DNA of 5,220 nt, from NCBI GenBank assembly GCA_012965485.1, contig DTSF01000044.1, positions 1 to 5,220 on the forward strand, written 5' to 3'. A program made the position numbers and the translations under genes. This document shows, in pieces, positions 1 to 5,220 of the stretch (positions are counted from its first letter, which is position 1; every line of letters starts with the position of its first letter). The notes below the pieces were generated by a model. It saw only the letters and a list, made by a program, of their open reading frames with translations. It did not search any database and had not been told where the DNA came from. Source of the DNA: Dehalococcoidia bacterium (GTDB taxonomy: Bacteria > Chloroflexota > Dehalococcoidia > SAR202 > UBA826).

Positions 1-78
1 AAAATATCAGGACAAAACTGATAGAGTCATACCAGTGATCAAATTTCAATATAGCCCTAACCGAGATTGACTAGCAGT

Positions 79-108
79 ATTTGTGGAATTAACATTTATC
101 CCACAGAT
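79..108 (+). terminator. Weak hairpin, possible terminator of an upstream gene
   Basis: Positions 79-86 pair with 101-108 to give an 8-bp stem (one G-U pair) around a 14-nt A/T-rich loop. After about 8 nt comes a T-rich stretch (117-125). This could end transcription of a gene to the left before the tRNA promoter. The loop is long, the stem is not GC-rich and the T-run is displaced, so it is a poor match to a classical intrinsic terminator. Confidence 0.22.
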
Positions 109-123
109 TGAAAGAGTTTATTT

Positions 124-152
124 TTGATACTCGTAATCTGGAGCGTGATATT
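124..152 (+). promoter_or_regulatory. Candidate sigma70-type promoter for the tRNA pair
   Basis: TTGATA (124-129, 5/6 to the -35 consensus) is followed by a 17-nt spacer and GATATT (147-152, 4/6 to the -10 consensus). Transcription would start at about 158-160, at or just before the first base of tRNA-Arg, leaving almost no 5' leader for RNase P. That is unusual but not impossible. An alternative -35, TTGAAA at 108-113, has no well-spaced -10. Position and spacing favour this assignment; it is a prediction by eye only. Confidence 0.3.
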
Positions 153-159
153 TTCGAAT

Positions 160-233
160 GCGCTTGTAGCTCAGTTGGATAGAGCGCAGCCCTGCGAAGG
201 CTGAGGTCGTGGGTTCAAGTCCCGCCAAGCGCG
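160..233 (+). tRNA. tRNA-Arg (anticodon GCG)
   Basis: A full cloverleaf can be drawn. The acceptor stem 160-166/226-232 has seven Watson-Crick pairs. The D arm is 169-172/182-185 with loop AGTTGGATA, and the anticodon stem is 187-191/199-203. The anticodon loop CTGCGAA (192-198) places GCG at 194-196 after the invariant T193. The variable loop is 204-208. The T arm is 209-213/221-225 (one G-U pair) with loop TTCAAGT. The discriminator base is G233. Anticodon GCG reads CGC (and CGU by wobble), hence arginine; the A after GG in the D loop fits the Arg identity element A20. No CCA is encoded (CTC follows), so CCA must be added after transcription. Most bacteria use ACG, edited to ICG, for this codon box, so GCG is noteworthy. 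It probably shares a transcript with the tRNA 11 nt downstream. Confidence 0.95.
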
Positions 234-244
234 CTCTGCGTTAA

Positions 245-321
245 GGGCGATTAGCTCAGTTGGTTAGAGCACCTGCTTTACACGCAGGGAGTCGGGGGTT
301 CGAGTCCCTCATCGCCCACCA
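245..321 (+). tRNA. tRNA-Val (anticodon TAC), CCA encoded
   Basis: The cloverleaf is complete. The acceptor stem is 245-251/311-317, the D arm 254-257/267-270 with loop AGTTGGTTA, and the anticodon stem 272-276/284-288. The loop TTTACAC (277-283) gives anticodon TAC at 279-281. The variable loop is 289-293 and the T arm 294-298/306-310 (one G-T pair) with loop TTCGAGT. The discriminator is A318 and the 3' CCA is encoded at 319-321. The sequence closely resembles the common bacterial tRNA-Val(UAC), which reads GUA and, with modified U34, other GUN codons. It lies 11 nt after tRNA-Arg, which suggests cotranscription and processing from one precursor. No terminator hairpin follows. Confidence 0.97.
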
Positions 322-376
322 CTAGTAAAAGCAGTATGTCTAAAGAGCTTAACCAAAAATCACTTTGGAGAATTAC

Positions 377-841
377 ATGTCATTTACCGACAATCGAATT
401 GTGTTAGGCCCAAATGAGGGCAAGCTGCTACAGGTATCTGATCACCCTTTAACTTTTAAGGCGACCAAAGAAGACACGAATGGGGCCTATTCTCTCTTTG
501 AAGCCAATTTAGTCGGGGGCGGGCCAGGCCAGCATATCCACGAGAATGAAGACGAGGCTCTTTATATCCTAGAAGGTGAAATTAACATCAAACTGGGCGA
601 CGACACCTTTGTTGCTCAAACTGGGTCTTTTGTTTTCTTGCCTAGAAATGTTGTCCACACATTCTGGCGAGCAAGTGAGCAACCAACTAAGATTCTGGTG
701 ATTATTTCCCCTCCTCAGTTCGAAAATTTTTTCTTTGATGCTGTCGGGGAAGAAGAAATCGACGGACAGACCTTTGGAGAACGAGCACTTCAGCTAGCCG
801 ACAAGTACAAAGTAAAATTTGTCGGCCCACCATTAGGATAA
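377..841 (+). CDS. Small single-domain cupin protein
   Basis: A 154-residue protein made of one cupin (double-stranded beta-helix) domain. Cupin motif 1 lies at about residues 47-67 (GGGPGQHIHENEDEALYILEG), with probable metal ligands His53, His55 and Glu60. Motif 2 lies at about 83-98 (GSFVFLPRNVVHTF), with His94 as the fourth ligand. All four expected metal-binding positions are present, so it can probably bind a divalent metal (Fe, Mn, Ni or similar). The fold and size fit the quercetin-dioxygenase-like small cupins, but substrate and reaction cannot be read from the sequence; such proteins can be dioxygenases, isomerases or ligand binders. There is no signal peptide or membrane segment, so it is probably cytoplasmic. 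The start is ATG 377, with GGAG at 367-370 six bases upstream; a TTG four codons earlier (365) would overlap that ribosome site and is rejected. It stands alone, 55 nt after tRNA-Val and on the same strand as the downstream operon, and looks slightly richer in G+C than that operon. Confidence 0.9.
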   Translation: MSFTDNRIVLGPNEGKLLQVSDHPLTFKATKEDTNGAYSLFEANLVGGGPGQHIHENEDEALYILEGEINIKLGDDTFVAQTGSFVFLPRNVVHTFWRASEQPTKILVIISPPQFENFFFDAVGEEEIDGQTFGERALQLADKYKVKFVGPPLG

Positions 842-1044
842 TCCAATCTCTTAAGGCTCACATACGCTAAACACGAGCCAGTACAAAGCTAGTGCTAGGG
901 TCTCCATATGCCAGACCTCTCTAGAATCCGTCCATTCGGTTCACTCCTTCATTAAATTATATTGCCTTACTCAAACCCAGTATGCTAGAAACACTTAATA
1001 TGCGATCATTTAGGGATGATCGCAAATTTAAGAAAGGACAGGCT
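842..1044 (+). promoter_or_regulatory. Intergenic leader upstream of the moxR operon, with small hairpins and a possible -10
   Basis: This gap of about 200 nt probably holds the operon promoter. TATATT at 958-963 matches 5/6 of the -10 consensus, but no good -35 sits 16-18 nt upstream (935-940 is TTCGGT). If it is used, the 5' leader to GTG 1045 would be about 75 nt. Three small inverted repeats lie before it: 855-859 with 875-879 (GGCTC/GAGCC, 15-nt loop); 895-903 with 913-924 (CTAG plus GGTCT against AGACC plus CTAG, 3-nt bulge, 9-nt loop); and 924-930 with 937-942 (6 bp, one bulged T). None is followed by a T-run, so none is a convincing terminator for the cupin gene. No known riboswitch or operator class is recognised. 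Confidence 0.3.
1035..1038 (+). promoter_or_regulatory. Ribosome binding site that decides the moxR start
   Basis: AGGA at 1035-1038, within GAAAGGA, lies 6 nt before GTG 1045. The in-frame upstream codons ATG 982 and ATG 1000 have no purine-rich Shine-Dalgarno sequence at a suitable distance (CTCAAACCCAGT precedes 982). This favours GTG 1045 as the start. Confidence 0.6.
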
Positions 1045-2031
1045 GTGACCGAAAAACTAGACTACTCATATAATCAAGCAACCCAAACGGCGAATCTTAT
1101 TACTGATAATATCAATCACGTTATAGTTGGTAAGCAAACTTCTGTAGAGTTGGCCACAATTGCCTTGATGAGCGGGGGCCATATTTTAGTCGAGGACGTA
1201 CCGGGAGTTGGGAAGACTGTTCTAGCCCGAAGCCTGGCTATATCAAGTGGATGCACTTTCAAGAGAATTCAATTCACCCCCGATTTGTTACCAACAGACG
1301 TTAGTGGAGTATCAATATACAACCAAAAAAGTGGCGATTTTGAATTTAGGGAAGGACCCATAGTTTCACAAATTGTATTGGCGGATGAAATTAACCGTGC
1401 CACACCCAAAACCCAGTCTGCTATGTTGGAAGCCATGGAGGAAAATCAAGTAACCATGGAGGGTATTACCAGAGAACTTCCGAAACCTTTTATGGTTATC
1501 GCCACCCAAAATCCAATTGAATATGAAGGTACTTTCCCTTTGCCTGAGGCCCAACTTGACAGGTTCTTACTAAAAATCAATCTCGGTTACCCAAATGAAA
1601 TGGATGAAATTGCGATCTTAAACAACCAATCATTAAGCCATCCCATTGACGGCATTTCCTCTGTTGTGACACCAGAAATGGTCACAGACATGCAAGAGAC
1701 CGTCAAATCAGTATATGTAGACGACCTAATCAAAGAATACATCGTAAAAATAGTCAGCCAAACTCGAAATGTGCAAGAACTAAGCCTAGGGAGTTCCCCA
1801 AGGGGATCTATTGCGTTGCATCGTGCAAGCCAGGCACTGGCAATCGTTCGCGAGAGAGATTACGTATTGCCCGATGACGTAAAACATTTAGCACCATCCA
1901 TTTTGGCTCATAGACTTATACCCTCCCCTTCAGCCAGGATGAACGGGATGGAACCCAACCAGGTTATTCAAGATTTTATGAAATCCACCCCCATACCTGG
2001 TGAAAGATCTCAGAGTTGGTTCAGGAGATAA
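1045..2031 (+). CDS. MoxR-family AAA+ ATPase
   Basis: A 328-residue AAA+ ATPase of the MoxR family, a cytoplasmic ATP-driven chaperone or remodelling protein. Numbered from GTG 1045, it shows the Walker A loop at 50-58 (EDVPGVGKT, Lys57), 'TPDLLPTD' at 78-85 and the MoxR-typical 'EGP' at 103-105. Walker B is at 110-115 (IVLADE), followed by 'INRA'. Sensor 1 is at 152-157 (IATQNP), '[10 protein letters not shown]' is at 165-174 with the presumed arginine finger Arg173, and sensor 2 is at 249-255 (GSSPRGS, Arg253). A C-terminal helical lid follows. All nucleotide-handling motifs are intact, so it should be active. The length suits the family. An ATG at 982 would add 21 residues that resemble no family N-terminus and has no ribosome site, so GTG 1045 is preferred. 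It is the first gene of the operon and overlaps the DUF58 gene by 32 nt. In the known MoxR-DUF58-transglutaminase arrangement it is thought to assist its membrane partners; the exact substrate is unknown. Confidence 0.95.
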   Translation: MTEKLDYSYNQATQTANLITDNINHVIVGKQTSVELATIALMSGGHILVEDVPGVGKTVLARSLAISSGCTFKRIQFTPDLLPTDVSGVSIYNQKSGDFEFREGPIVSQIVLADEINRATPKTQSAMLEAMEENQVTMEGITRELPKPFMVIATQNPIEYEGTFPLPEAQLDRFLLKINLGYPNEMDEIAILNNQSLSHPIDGISSVVTPEMVTDMQETVKSVYVDDLIKEYIVKIVSQTRNVQELSLGSSPRGSIALHRASQALAIVRERDYVLPDDVKHLAPSILAHRLIPSPSARMNGMEPNQVIQDFMKSTPIPGERSQSWFRR

Positions 2032-3292
2032 ACTCATCTCAAAAATTCGACTAACTCCGACATCCAAATTTTACCTAATCATGGTATTACTAGTTATCAC
2101 CATGATCACCGCTTTAGCTACAGGATTTGGGCTTTTCTTTCGGCTGGCATACATCATAACTATCGTGAGCATAGTATCTTTAATTTCAGTGTACTTAAAT
2201 ATAAGAAAAATTGAAGTCAGTATCGATCGCCGAAATCATTTGCTTAGTGTAGGAGAACAAATAGATAAAAGAGTAAGTATTAGAAACCTAAGCGTAATAC
2301 CAAAAACATTAATAGTTGCCACTGACATAACCACAATTCCTGGGTACACAAGTTCCTCTGCATTGGGATTAACCGCCAAAGGTTACCGATCCTGGAGATC
2401 TACTGATCATGCACGCCAAAGAGGCCTGTTTGAAATGGGACCAATAGAGATCTCAACAACTGATCTACTAGGAATATATAAAGCTTCAACCCGCCACGGC
2501 GAGTCCGATAAAATAATGGTCTATCCGAAAATTTTTGATTTGAGAAATTTTCAAATAGGAAACTCTCAGATAACAAATGAAGGAACATCAAGAAAAAAAT
2601 CCAACACTCTCTCTCCACACGCCTCCAGCGTCAGGGAATACGCCTATGGAGATAGTTTGAGCAGGGTACATTGGAAAACTACCGCGAGATCTAACCGGCT
2701 AATGTCCAAGGAATTTGATGTTGGTTCATCCAATGAAGTTATCATCCTGAATGATCTCGATGAATCTGTGCAATGGGGAAGATCGGACGATAGTACCGAT
2801 GAGTTATCAATTTCCGTGACTGCTTCTCTCACTAAAAGATACACTGACTCGCATACCCCTGTCGGGTTTCTGAGCCACGGAGATGATCGTTACTATATAA
2901 CACCAGGGATAGGGTCCTCTCATTTTGACCGGACTATGCGGACGTTGGCCATAGCAAAACCCGGAAAAAGTAAAAAGCTCCACCAGGTGATAACTGAAGA
3001 AAGAAACATATGGGTCAATCATTCATCCATTATTATCATAACCCCATCTTCAGAACCAAATTGGGTCACAGCTTTGTCTGAATTGTCTCAATTTAATACA
3101 AGCATCACTGTGATAATGATCAATGCAAATTCATTCGGTGGCAAGAATGAATTAGGACCAACATTATCAGCCCTAGACAATATTGGTATATCCCCGTATC
3201 TAATAAATAGGAATGATGAAATTAACGAATCTTTGTCACGATCTTTCTTTAGGAGATCAGTACAAAATTTAGCCGTGACAGAGTCGTCATGA
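2000..3292 (+). CDS. DUF58 membrane protein with degenerate vWA-like domain
   Basis: A 430-residue DUF58 protein, the usual genetic partner of MoxR ATPases. Residues 1-23 are polar and basic. Two membrane segments follow at about 24-44 and 48-67, then a beta-rich region (about 70-175) ending in the family pattern 'RGLFEMGP...TDLLGIYK' (141-161). The DUF58 signature is at 211-239 ([16 protein letters not shown], then AR..RLMSKEF). The vWA-like part follows, but its metal-site motif is degenerate: 'NDLDES' (251-256) instead of DxSxS, so metal binding is doubtful. The C-terminal '[13 protein letters not shown]' and 'SFGG' are patterns I associate with Chloroflexota DUF58 proteins. The soluble part is probably cytoplasmic, where MoxR could reach it. 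The start GTG 2000 is the only standard in-frame start before the first membrane segment but has no Shine-Dalgarno; it overlaps moxR by 32 nt. A strong AGGAG lies at 2023-2027 with no standard start after it, so the N-terminus is uncertain by about a dozen residues. The stop overlaps the next ATG (ATGA, 3289-3292). Confidence 0.92.
   Translation: MKDLRVGSGDKLISKIRLTPTSKFYLIMVLLVITMITALATGFGLFFRLAYIITIVSIVSLISVYLNIRKIEVSIDRRNHLLSVGEQIDKRVSIRNLSVIPKTLIVATDITTIPGYTSSSALGLTAKGYRSWRSTDHARQRGLFEMGPIEISTTDLLGIYKASTRHGESDKIMVYPKIFDLRNFQIGNSQITNEGTSRKKSNTLSPHASSVREYAYGDSLSRVHWKTTARSNRLMSKEFDVGSSNEVIILNDLDESVQWGRSDDSTDELSISVTASLTKRYTDSHTPVGFLSHGDDRYYITPGIGSSHFDRTMRTLAIAKPGKSKKLHQVITEERNIWVNHSSIIIITPSSEPNWVTALSELSQFNTSITVIMINANSFGGKNELGPTLSALDNIGISPYLINRNDEINESLSRSFFRRSVQNLAVTESS
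2023..2027 (+). promoter_or_regulatory. Shine-Dalgarno-like AGGAG at the moxR stop
   Basis: AGGAG sits just before the moxR stop (TAA 2029-2031), where a ribosome site for the next gene is expected. In the DUF58 frame, however, the following codons are AAA CTC ATC TCA AAA ATT, with no ATG, GTG or TTG. An ATC at 2036 is 8 nt away and could only be a rare non-standard start. The motif may be a chance result of the Arg-Arg-stop codons of moxR, or may help hold ribosomes that start at GTG 2000. Confidence 0.3.
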
Positions 3293-5220
3293 TTAAAGAA
3301 GTCCGTATTTCGGAGTTATTAAAACCTCGACAATCAACCCCAACCAGATGGGCGAATGCAGTAACCAATTTGAAAACCCTTATGCCTGAACAAGGCATAA
3401 CATTATACGTAATACTTTTACTTTCTCTTATCTGCACCGCCAATATAGTAGTGTTAGGGAATTGGGTAGAAACCCCTGGTATATACACCATGATACTAAT
3501 TTCAAGCCTATTCCCTCTCTTCTCTCATCAGATAAAGTTGCATCCCATATTGATTCATTTGATTTCATTTTTGATTGGAACAATCCTTGTACTTTATAAC
3601 ACCCTCACTCTCATAAAAAATCTACCTTTAGATGAAAAACTCTCTGAACTAAAATTGCGCCTGGCTTATTGGTATGAAATAGCTACCACCGACGGCATAA
3701 GTACCGACTTGATTCCCTACACCATTTTCCTCCTAAGTCTGACTTGGCTATTGGGCTATGCTTCGTCCTGGTTTACCTTTAGGCATAACAATATTTGGAT
3801 CTCGATTGTCCTTAATGGAGTGTCCATATTAACTTGCTTAAGCTTATTACCTGAGCAGTACAGTTCCAGGTTCTATCTATATGCTTTCACGGCTATGATT
3901 CTAATAACACATATAACCACCGTGAAGCAAAGAGGTGAGTGGTCCAAAAATGGAACATCCTTCAATAATTTGGACGGGTGGCTAACTTTAAACTCTGCAA
4001 TTTGGTATAGCATAGCAATACTGATTATTTCTACTGCAATACCGCTGAAAATATATGTTTCAAGGCCAGTTGCCGACACGTGGAAAGCAGCGAGAGAGCC
4101 TGTGGCGGTGATTGAAAATGAATTCGCTCGTCTTCTCGGTAGTGTACCGTCGAGAACACAACAAAATGGTAGGGGTTTCGGTAAATTTTTACCTTTTATT
4201 GGATCTATTTCCTTTCGGGAAGAAGCCGTACTAATAACCAAATCAGATTATCCTAATTATTGGATTTCACGCACGTATAATACATACACTCATGAAGGCT
4301 GGATATCTGGCGAAACTCATATAATTGATCTAGACAAATATTCCAAATTCGACAATACGTCGGGCTTACAATCAACAAAGCTTGCCAGTCAACGTATAGA
4401 GATGTCATTTCCGTCGGACCAATTCTTTGCGGGAGGCAACATTTCTAGTGTGAGCGAATCAATATCCTTGGAATCTCTCAAACCAAAAACATTCAAAGTT
4501 GAGGTTGGGGATGACAACATCGATGGTTATTTACCTTCTGACTTGCAGCAATTCGAGTTAGATATAGAAAAGTTTTTGCAGGAATCTCCAGCCGGCATTC
4601 GTAATAATAATTTTGAAGAATTTCTGTTATCGCAACTTCCTAACGAATACAAATATATAAACACTTCATCAAACAATAATGGTACCGAGAAAATAAACTT
4701 GACTCGAACCGCACCCCTAAATTTAGACATCGTCAATTGGAAACTGGCCCGTCAAATTCCCGCTAACAAGCAATTGATGATGGTTTCATCTGTATCAGTA
4801 TCTAGTCCGGAGGAACTCAGGACTTCTGGCCAAATATACCACGGTTTTATTCAAGATCATTATCTCCAGTTACCAGAAGATATGCCGAGAAGAATATATG
4901 ACCTGACTGCACAGATCACATCAGGGAAAACGAATCCATACGACAAGGCAGTGGTAATAGAAGAGCATCTTCGCCACGGGGAGTACCAATATTCACATAA
5001 AATATCTAGACCGCCCATTGGAGCTGACGGGGTAGATCATTTTCTATTTACCACTCAAACTGGTTACAGCGATTATTTCGCTTCAGCAATGACTGTAATG
5101 CTTAGAACCGCAGGAATTCCGGCGCGATTGGCTACTGGATATTCTGCAGGGACGTATTCTCCAGATAAAGATTCATCAACCATTAAAGATTCTGACAGCC
5201 ACGGGTGGGTGCAAGTATAT
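3289..5220 (+). CDS. TgpA/DUF3488-type membrane transglutaminase-like protein, 3' end outside the window
   Basis: The first 644 residues are present, open to the window edge. About seven membrane segments are visible: roughly 37-57, 64-82, 85-109, 141-163, 168-188, 194-211 and 238-254. They are followed by a large domain that should lie outside the membrane (from about 258). It includes the family motif 'YWISRTYNTYTHEGW' (324-338) and, from about 532, the approach to the transglutaminase core: 'ITSGKTNPYDKA' (543-554), then 'GVDHFLF' (581-587). In the core, 'GYSDYFASAM' (592-601) aligns with the family's 'GYCxYxAxA' nucleophile loop, so Ser594 replaces the expected catalytic Cys. His638 in 'SHGWVQVY' is kept; the third residue (Asp) lies beyond the window. 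Relatives are papain-like cysteine-fold proteins acting on unknown envelope substrates; P. aeruginosa TgpA sits in the same moxR-DUF58 context. A further membrane helix, often with a DUF4129 tail, is expected downstream. ATG 3289 overlaps the DUF58 stop (ATGA) without a clear ribosome site, so translation is probably coupled. Confidence 0.93.
   Translation, partial: MIKEVRISELLKPRQSTPTRWANAVTNLKTLMPEQGITLYVILLLSLICTANIVVLGNWVETPGIYTMILISSLFPLFSHQIKLHPILIHLISFLIGTILVLYNTLTLIKNLPLDEKLSELKLRLAYWYEIATTDGISTDLIPYTIFLLSLTWLLGYASSWFTFRHNNIWISIVLNGVSILTCLSLLPEQYSSRFYLYAFTAMILITHITTVKQRGEWSKNGTSFNNLDGWLTLNSAIWYSIAILIISTAIPLKIYVSRPVADTWKAAREPVAVIENEFARLLGSVPSRTQQNGRGFGKFLPFIGSISFREEAVLITKSDYPNYWISRTYNTYTHEGWISGETHIIDLDKYSKFDNTSGLQSTKLASQRIEMSFPSDQFFAGGNISSVSESISLESLKPKTFKVEVGDDNIDGYLPSDLQQFELDIEKFLQESPAGIRNNNFEEFLLSQLPNEYKYINTSSNNNGTEKINLTRTAPLNLDIVNWKLARQIPANKQLMMVSSVSVSSPEELRTSGQIYHGFIQDHYLQLPEDMPRRIYDLTAQITSGKTNPYDKAVVIEEHLRHGEYQYSHKISRPPIGADGVDHFLFTTQTGYSDYFASAMTVMLRTAGIPARLATGYSAGTYSPDKDSSTIKDSDSHGWVQVY

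Noticed and set aside
2..70. Open frame of 22 codons ending in TGA at 68-70, just before the hairpin at 79-108; it could be the tail of a gene entering from the left.
   Set aside because: Too short to recognise, and an open stretch of this length is expected by chance in one of three frames. The stop-plus-hairpin arrangement is suggestive but not enough.
160..321. tRNA genes as a possible attachment site for an integrated element.
   Set aside because: No integrase gene, no partial repeat of the tRNA 3' ends elsewhere in the window and no shift to mobile-element genes.
336..407. Small ORF of 23 codons starting at ATG 336 between tRNA-Val and the cupin gene.
   Set aside because: It overlaps the cupin start in another frame, has no ribosome site and no recognisable sequence; it could at most be a leader peptide, with nothing to support it.
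982..1044. Upstream ATG 982 as the moxR start, adding 21 residues.
   Set aside because: No Shine-Dalgarno precedes it, the added residues are charged and unlike the family, and GTG 1045 has a well-placed AGGA. It cannot be fully excluded.
1366..4736. Several minus-strand ORFs of 60-120 codons inside the moxR, DUF58 and transglutaminase genes, the longest at 3873-4241.
   Set aside because: They lie antisense to well-supported genes and show no recognisable domain or ribosome site; they are shadows of the coding frames.
1..5220. CRISPR arrays, insertion sequences or long direct repeats.
   Set aside because: No regularly spaced repeats, transposase-like frames or long terminal inverted repeats were seen on reading both strands.

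Overview
The window looks like a piece of a bacterial chromosome of moderate-to-low G+C content (roughly 40-45% in the lines counted by hand). It carries two tRNA genes and four protein genes, all on the + strand. The DUF58 and transglutaminase proteins have sequence patterns I associate with Chloroflexota: a degenerate vWA segment followed by a 'VITPS ... SFGG'-type tail, and an N-terminal 'LLGY-S-WF-FR' membrane block with 'LPEQ'. A Chloroflexota lineage, perhaps SAR202/Dehalococcoidia-like, is my best guess. This is inference from memory, not a search result.

Layout. Positions 1-159 hold no recognisable gene: a weak hairpin (79-108) followed by a T-rich stretch, and a plausible promoter (124-152). 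Then come tRNA-Arg(GCG) (160-233) and tRNA-Val(TAC) (245-321), separated by 11 nt and probably one transcript. A small single-domain cupin gene (377-841) starts 55 nt after tRNA-Val, with no terminator visible between them. A gap of about 200 nt (842-1044) with small hairpins and a possible -10 element precedes an overlapping three-gene operon that runs off the right edge: a MoxR AAA+ ATPase (1045-2031), a DUF58 membrane protein (2000-3292) and a large TgpA/DUF3488-type membrane transglutaminase-like protein (3289 to past 5220, incomplete).

How the genes work together. MoxR + DUF58 + membrane transglutaminase is a well-known conserved gene trio, as in the Pseudomonas aeruginosa tgpA region. 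The ATPase is thought to act as a chaperone or remodeller with the DUF58 partner, while the transglutaminase-like domain faces the cell exterior and acts on an unknown envelope substrate. The gene overlaps (32 nt and 4 nt) point to translational coupling and matched dosage. The cupin and tRNAs are probably unrelated neighbours.

The most unusual points are: (i) in the transglutaminase core the position where the family carries its nucleophilic Cys is a Ser (Ser594, codon 5068-5070), while the following His (His638) is kept; (ii) the Arg tRNA has anticodon GCG rather than the ACG usual in bacteria; (iii) of the two adjacent tRNA genes only tRNA-Val encodes its CCA end; (iv) the DUF58 gene has a strong Shine-Dalgarno-like sequence at the moxR stop but no standard in-frame start codon after it. 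I do not see a wholly new system here. The trio is known, and the Cys-to-Ser change is the observation most worth following up.
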